The notes beneath the pieces are model-generated. The model was not told where the DNA came from, did not search any database, and saw only the letters and a list, made by a program, of their open reading frames with translations. 37,006 nt of DNA from Bacteroidota bacterium. Lineage in GTDB: Bacteria > Bacteroidota > Rhodothermia > Rhodothermales > UBA10348. Positions within the stretch are counted from its first letter, which is position 1. Each line of letters starts with the position of its first letter. Location: NCBI GenBank assembly GCA_029262775.1, contig JAJCYR010000085.1, positions 1-37,006 on the forward strand. The letters run 5' to 3'. Shown here piece by piece: positions 33,087-37,006 of this stretch. Made by a program: the position numbers and the translations under genes.

Positions 33087-34323
33087 TCTGAATGCGCGAT
33101 CCGCTCCGGACGGCCTCATTTCCACGGATGGCCACCACGGTCGATTCGTAGGAGCGCTTCCAGTTTGCCACGGCGTCGAACGGACCGTAAAAGTAGTTGT
33201 CCATGAACGCCTTCAGTGCCCAGTAGAGCGGCGTTTCAGCGTTTGGGTCATCGGCTGCGGGGTCCTGTCCAAGGGCCTCCAGTTTCGTGGCATTTGCGAG
33301 CAGCGCAATGCCGGTTTCCTTGTAGAAGCGGTCTTTTCGGGCGTAGACCTCCCAGCCCAGCATCGGTGCATCGACTTCCTTGAACATCCAGGCCTTGCTG
33401 TCGCGCAGGATAATGGTGGAATCGGAGCCGTAGAACAGGTCGTACATGCCGTCAAATCCCGATACGAGTGTGGCATCGTACATGAAATTCTGCCCGTTCG
33501 CATAGGAAACAATGGTCTGGATGGTATCGGCCACGTCGCGACCGTCCTTCCAGAACATGACGCTGCCGAACCCGGAAACTGACTCGGGACGGCCGCCGAG
33601 GACCCCGTTCGCGGTATCGACCTGTTGTATGCCGATTTCGCCGAAAAGGCCCAGCGACCGCTCGGCATCGAGCCGCCAGTTGAGGGCGAGTTCGCGCTCG
33701 CGGCTTGCCGACGTGCGCCGCCAGCTGTCTTTCATGTGCCATTGGGAGCGGGCCATGGCGGTCTGGCCGAGTGCGCCGCTGCGGACGAAGCCGAACACGG
33801 AGCGGTACTGGGGCTCCGTGCCGTAGAGCAGCCCGCCCTGGAATACCTGTTGGCCTGCCGCCCGGGCGGCCCGGGCAATGGCGCGGGCATCATCGAGTGT
33901 ATGGGCGAGGGGAGCTTCGCAGTAGACATGTTTGCCGGCTTCAAGCGCATGGAGCACGACGTCCCGGTGCAGGTGGGTCGGCGTTGCAATGAAAACGGCT
34001 TCGATCTCCGCGTCGTCGAGCAGGGCTCGGTAATCGGCGTGGGTAGCCACGCCCGGATGGTCGCGCCGTACGCGGCGCAGCATGACGGGGTAGTTGTCGG
34101 CAACTGCCCGGAGGTCCGCCTCCTCGATCCGCGCGAGGGTGGCCGAGATTTCGCGGCCCCACTCGCCGAACCCGATCACGCCGCACGCGAGGGTTTCGAC
34201 GTTGCGCCGCGGGGAGCGCGGAGCAGCGGGCGCGGCGCGTGGAATGCGGTGCACAGCGGCTGCGCTGGCGGCGGCACCCGCGAGGGAACTCATTTTCAGG
34301 AAATGTCGGCGCGAAAGAGACAT
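33061..34323 (-). CDS. Tat-exported Gfo/Idh/MocA-family oxidoreductase lacking the usual EKP lysine
   Basis: 420 residues. A Tat signal is present (LSRRHFLKMSSLAGAAASAAA), so it is folded with its cofactor before export. A Rossmann motif (CGVIGFGEWGREIS, about 47-60) and FIATPTHLHR identify the Gfo/Idh/MocA family of NAD(P)-linked sugar-type dehydrogenases. The family motif EKP appears here as E136-A-P (CEAPLAHT), without the catalytic lysine. The C-terminal part retains the family fold pattern. A non-redox or altered activity is therefore possible. It is the last gene of a cluster with ApbE and a second family member; the substrate is unknown. Confidence 0.85.
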   Translation of the reverse strand: MSLSRRHFLKMSSLAGAAASAAAVHRIPRAAPAAPRSPRRNVETLACGVIGFGEWGREISATLARIEEADLRAVADNYPVMLRRVRRDHPGVATHADYRALLDDAEIEAVFIATPTHLHRDVVLHALEAGKHVYCEAPLAHTLDDARAIARAARAAGQQVFQGGLLYGTEPQYRSVFGFVRSGALGQTAMARSQWHMKDSWRRTSASRERELALNWRLDAERSLGLFGEIGIQQVDTANGVLGGRPESVSGFGSVMFWKDGRDVADTIQTIVSYANGQNFMYDATLVSGFDGMYDLFYGSDSTIILRDSKAWMFKEVDAPMLGWEVYARKDRFYKETGIALLANATKLEALGQDPAADDPNAETPLYWALKAFMDNYFYGPFDAVANWKRSYESTVVAIRGNEAVRSGSRIQITNEDYAV

Positions 34324-34358
34324 GTTCGTGCGGGATCGTAAAATGATTACACGGCCAA

Positions 34359-34373
34359 GATAACCCAGTTATC
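34359..34373. promoter_or_regulatory. Perfect dyad in the ApbE-oxidoreductase gap
   Basis: The sequence GATAACCCAGTTATC is a palindrome with 6-bp arms and a 3-base centre. It sits 3 bp after the ApbE stop and 35 bp before the next start codon. It is short for a terminator and has no T-run, so an operator is the more natural reading. No regulator is assigned. Confidence 0.35.
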
Positions 34374-34375
34374 AA

Positions 34376-35377
34376 TCAGAATTCCCAAAACCAGCATTCC
34401 CGAATGCCGTCTGGCCAGGAGGATGCGTGCCTCAGGGCCGGCTCCACGAGGAGGGCTGTTGCCCAGGCGTCGGCAAGCGCCGCACCGGTGGCTCGGACGG
34501 CCGCCAGGCGCCGTTCGGTGAGAGGAGTTCCCGAGCGCGGATCCATTACATGACCAATGCGGCGCTTGCCATCATGGCCCGACCGGCCGAAACTGGCCGA
34601 TACGCCGAGCGCCTCGTCCTTGAGGTCAATTGTGGCGAGGGGGAGAAGGGGATAGTCGGCGGCGCAGGGACGATCGTTCAGGTCTGGATCTTCGTAGGGG
34701 TCAGGATCGTCGGGATGTGCTATGCCTACCCGGAACGGTCCCCCGATGGCCAGAATGCTGCTCGTGCCGCCGTGCACGAGCGCGCGGGCTGCGCCCACCT
34801 CATCGGCCCGATACCGGATTTCATCGAGGGCCACGCCTTTCCCAATGCCGCCGAAGTCAAGCGACACGGCGTCGGATTGGAAGGCGACGGTGCCCTGATC
34901 GGGGTCCACATGCACGAGCCGCCACTGGCTGGCGTGAGTGGCGCGGCGAAGCGCGTCATCGAGCGGACGATGTCCCGCGCCGCGGCCGTCGACAGCCCCA
35001 GTTCCCGCGCTGCGCGTGTCCATTCCCCCCTGCATGCCCCAGGCTTCCATGAGCGGAAAGGCGGCGGCGCTGAACGCGCCGCCGCTCATCCGGGTAACCA
35101 GGTCGCAGAGCGCGAGTGTGCGCAGGAGGAGCGGCGAGACACGCACCGGGCCGCGCGCCGCGCGCGCATTCACGCAGAAAAGTTCACTCGCCGCGTCGTA
35201 GCGCGAAAGTGTGCGCTCGACGCGCCCGGCTTCGCCGAGCAGCGTCTCGCCCATGGCCGTCAGCCGCGAGTGGCTGGCCCGCAGCGGGTCTGTATCCAGG
35301 AGGCACTCAAACCGGGTGGCCATGCAGCGCCGTGACGTGCGGACCGACACGGGTCCGGCAGGTCCCGCACCGCTCAC
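34376..35377 (-). CDS. apbE: FAD:protein FMN transferase (ApbE family)
   Basis: 333 residues. The start is a GTG at 35377 that overlaps the preceding TGA as GTGA, implying coupling; an ATG at 35323 (MATRFECLL) is the fallback. Family motifs occur in order: CMATRFECLL, SRYDAASELFCVN, SGGAFSAAAFPLMEAWG, LDFGGIGKGVALDEI, GGTSSILAIGG, GHVMDPRSGTPL and LADAWATALLV. ApbE attaches FMN covalently to a Thr/Ser of flavoproteins such as NQR/RNF subunits or extracytosolic flavoproteins. No signal peptide or lipobox is seen, unlike many ApbE proteins, so the location is uncertain. Its flavoprotein substrate is not in the window. Confidence 0.9.
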   Translation of the reverse strand: MSGAGPAGPVSVRTSRRCMATRFECLLDTDPLRASHSRLTAMGETLLGEAGRVERTLSRYDAASELFCVNARAARGPVRVSPLLLRTLALCDLVTRMSGGAFSAAAFPLMEAWGMQGGMDTRSAGTGAVDGRGAGHRPLDDALRRATHASQWRLVHVDPDQGTVAFQSDAVSLDFGGIGKGVALDEIRYRADEVGAARALVHGGTSSILAIGGPFRVGIAHPDDPDPYEDPDLNDRPCAADYPLLPLATIDLKDEALGVSASFGRSGHDGKRRIGHVMDPRSGTPLTERRLAAVRATGAALADAWATALLVEPALRHASSWPDGIRECWFWEF

Positions 35378-36807
35378 GACTCGGGAAATGTTCCGTAGGT
35401 CGGAATGTCCAGTTGTGTGCCCGTGCCCGTGTGGAATACGTGGTTCTGGCGGTCCAGGTAAATGGCTTCGCCATACCGCTCGGACGCCTCAGCCATGGAG
35501 ATGATGGACTGCGTAATGAGCGCGACGTCAATATTGCCATTGGTGTTCCTGTCGGACCGGATGGCATCGAAGAGGTCGGCCACGTGCGCCGGAATGTGCG
35601 GCCCTGGCTCCAGGTTCTCGTACGACTCCGGGTCTACGAGATCGGCGAAAGGCCGCTCGGGGCGCAGTTCGACCGAATTGCCGCCAAAGTACAACGTGGC
35701 CTCGTGGCCGCGGATGACCTGGCCTATTCCCTGCTCGTTGACCGTGGATCCTGTAATCAGCATGCACAGGCCGGACGGAAATTCGGCGAGCAGTTGCGTA
35801 TTGTCGGTTACCGAACGGTCATCCGGTCCGAGCATGGACTGCGTTACGATGTTATTACCAATGCACACGACCCGCTTCGGAAATTCCGTGATGTTCGCCG
35901 CAATGACGAGCGGGTGGATCATGTGGGCCAGCAGGTCCCCCAGGATGCCCGCGCAGTAGGGGAGGTACTTGCGCCAGCGGTGGTAGTGCTCCCGGTTGAA
36001 GTCGATTTTATTGTTCACCGGTCCCAACCAGTGCTCCCAGTTCATGCTGGTGGGCGTGACGCCTTCATCGAGCGCATAATAATTCCACTCGCCGTCCGGC
36101 GAGTTGCGCATGTAGGAGTTCTGGGCAAACGTTGGCGGCCCTATTTTTCCCGCGCGGATGAGTTCAGCCGCCTTGTGCCACTTGGCCTCGGTCGTGTACT
36201 GCGAACCAATCTGGAACTTGCGGCCGGAGCGCTGCACGGCATCGGCTACGCTGAAGGCTTCGTCCAGATAGCGCGTCATGGGCTTCTCGCAGTAGACATG
36301 CTTGCCGGCATCGAGCGCATCAATGGCTACCTGTGCATGCCAGTGGTCAACGGTCCCGATGAAGACCACATCCACGTCCTTGTTGTCGATCAGGCGGCGG
36401 TGGTCTCCGTAGGTTTCGACCGCGTAGTCGCCGAGATTCCGCGACTGGCGCACCGAGTCGAGCAGTTCCCGTGCCTGCTCACGACGGCCGGAATAGAGGT
36501 CACAGACCGCCATGCCCACCGCATTGTAGTCGTAATTGTGCCAGGTTTCCCCTTCGCTGCCCGCATTGGCGACCGTCCGTACGTGCGCGCTGAAGCCCTG
36601 TCCACCGACGCCCACGAAACCGATATTGAGCCGGTCATTGGCGCCGAGCACCGAGCCCGCAGCCGGCGTGCCCATAGCTTGACCTACCGCGCGGCCAGCC
36701 GGAAGTCCAGATGCCAGCGCTCCGCCTGCTGCCAGGGCGCTTTTCTTGAGAAAGGAACGTCGCGATGCGGCGGCGGGGCTCTTTCGGGGGTCTTCAGGCG
36801 TGGACAT
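35374..36807 (-). CDS. Tat-exported Gfo/Idh/MocA-family oxidoreductase
   Basis: 477 residues. A Tat signal (ASRRSFLKKSALAAGGALASG) precedes the Rossmann motif NIGFVGVGGQG (about 61-71). TVDHWHAQVAIDAL and the intact catalytic motif E174-K175-P176 (YCEKPMTRY) follow. The C-terminal half has the long form seen in Tat-exported members of Bacteroidota and Planctomycetota (WEHWLGPV, HRWRKYLPYCAGILGDLLAH). These enzymes oxidise or isomerise sugars using tightly held NAD(P); some relatives are NAD-dependent glycosidases (GH109), which I cannot exclude. It heads an operon with apbE (4-bp overlap) and the second oxidoreductase. A terminal-inverted-repeat element lies 34 bp upstream of its start. Confidence 0.9.
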   Translation of the reverse strand: MSTPEDPRKSPAAASRRSFLKKSALAAGGALASGLPAGRAVGQAMGTPAAGSVLGANDRLNIGFVGVGGQGFSAHVRTVANAGSEGETWHNYDYNAVGMAVCDLYSGRREQARELLDSVRQSRNLGDYAVETYGDHRRLIDNKDVDVVFIGTVDHWHAQVAIDALDAGKHVYCEKPMTRYLDEAFSVADAVQRSGRKFQIGSQYTTEAKWHKAAELIRAGKIGPPTFAQNSYMRNSPDGEWNYYALDEGVTPTSMNWEHWLGPVNNKIDFNREHYHRWRKYLPYCAGILGDLLAHMIHPLVIAANITEFPKRVVCIGNNIVTQSMLGPDDRSVTDNTQLLAEFPSGLCMLITGSTVNEQGIGQVIRGHEATLYFGGNSVELRPERPFADLVDPESYENLEPGPHIPAHVADLFDAIRSDRNTNGNIDVALITQSIISMAEASERYGEAIYLDRQNHVFHTGTGTQLDIPTYGTFPES

Positions 36808-36841
36808 GGGATATTCGCAGATGGGGAAGTGTTATGTGCCT

Positions 36842-37006
36842 TAAAAGCGTGTTGGAAAACCATCGCACACCCTTCTGAGGCGGCGAAACGCCATCTACTG
36901 CGTTGTCCCTCCTTCGAATAGCGCTGCTATTCGGCGTCGGGACGCCTTGCATCTGTCATTCCGGCGCTCGCATCTTGGTGCACGCTGGTTCTTCAACACG
37001 CTTCTA
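36842..37006 (-). repeat. Small terminal-inverted-repeat element, right (fuller) copy
   Basis: 165 bp bounded by TAAAAGCGTGTTGGAAAACC and, in inverse orientation, TAGAAGCGTGTTGAAGAACC, so the ends are imperfect inverted repeats of about 20 bp. The reverse complement aligns with 504-613 but contains about 55 extra central bases, including the hairpin CGAATAGC/GCTATTCG at 36915-36933. There is no coding capacity. The window stops on its last base, so the outer flank cannot be examined. Confidence 0.8.

Noticed and set aside
35116..36921. 601-codon plus-strand frame opposite apbE and the oxidoreductase
   Set aside because: It is antisense to two well-supported genes and runs into the repeat element; it shows no domain.

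Overview
The window looks like a contig-end piece of a GC-rich member of the Bacteroidota/Rhodothermota, most like Rhodothermales or Balneolales. The basis is the gene content: TonB-dependent receptor with a carboxypeptidase-regulatory-like N-terminus, a PorV/PorQ-type protein, four proteins with C-terminal type IX secretion (T9SS) sorting domains, a LytS/LytTR-type two-component pair, AddAB-type recombination enzymes and Tat-exported Gfo/Idh/MocA oxidoreductases. No phage, plasmid, CRISPR, rRNA or tRNA was seen.

Region 1 to 7030 is a minus-strand run: 3'-5' exonuclease, DUF1761 membrane protein, S1/P1 nuclease, a decayed YdeI-family remnant, a DUF885-like lipoprotein, an SLC45/MalT-type sugar transporter, a small secreted protein and an edge-truncated GreA/GreB factor. 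Region 7030 to 13340 is a translationally coupled addB-addA pair on the plus strand, with in-frame minisatellites in both genes. A stearoyl-CoA-type desaturase and a truncated polyprenyl glycosylphosphotransferase remnant follow on the minus strand.

Region 15353 to 16028 has no protein gene. It holds an extended -10 promoter, about 340 nt of hairpin-rich sequence ending in a very strong intrinsic terminator (a candidate unidentified ncRNA), and then a 272-bp element with inverted ends (a MITE or IS relic).

Region 16029 to 28863 is an outer-surface module. A minus-strand operon encodes a TonB-dependent receptor, a 1142-residue T9SS cargo, a PorV/PorQ-like barrel and a T9SS-tailed amidase. Upstream of it lie an FG-GAP/VCBS T9SS cargo and a divergent T9SS-tailed GHL10 glycosidase. 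An amidase and a DigH-like GHL10 enzyme, both apparently exported to the surface beside an importer, suggest an extracellular peptidoglycan-degrading and scavenging system. This is the main hypothesis from the window.

Region 28853 to 36807 holds the sensor kinase/LytTR regulator pair, TatD nuclease, two Tat-exported Gfo/Idh/MocA oxidoreductases (one lacking the usual catalytic lysine) and ApbE. Two copies of a small element with terminal inverted repeats sit at the two edges (about 504-613 and 36842-37006). The window ends on the last base of the second copy, which suggests an assembly break at a multicopy repeat.
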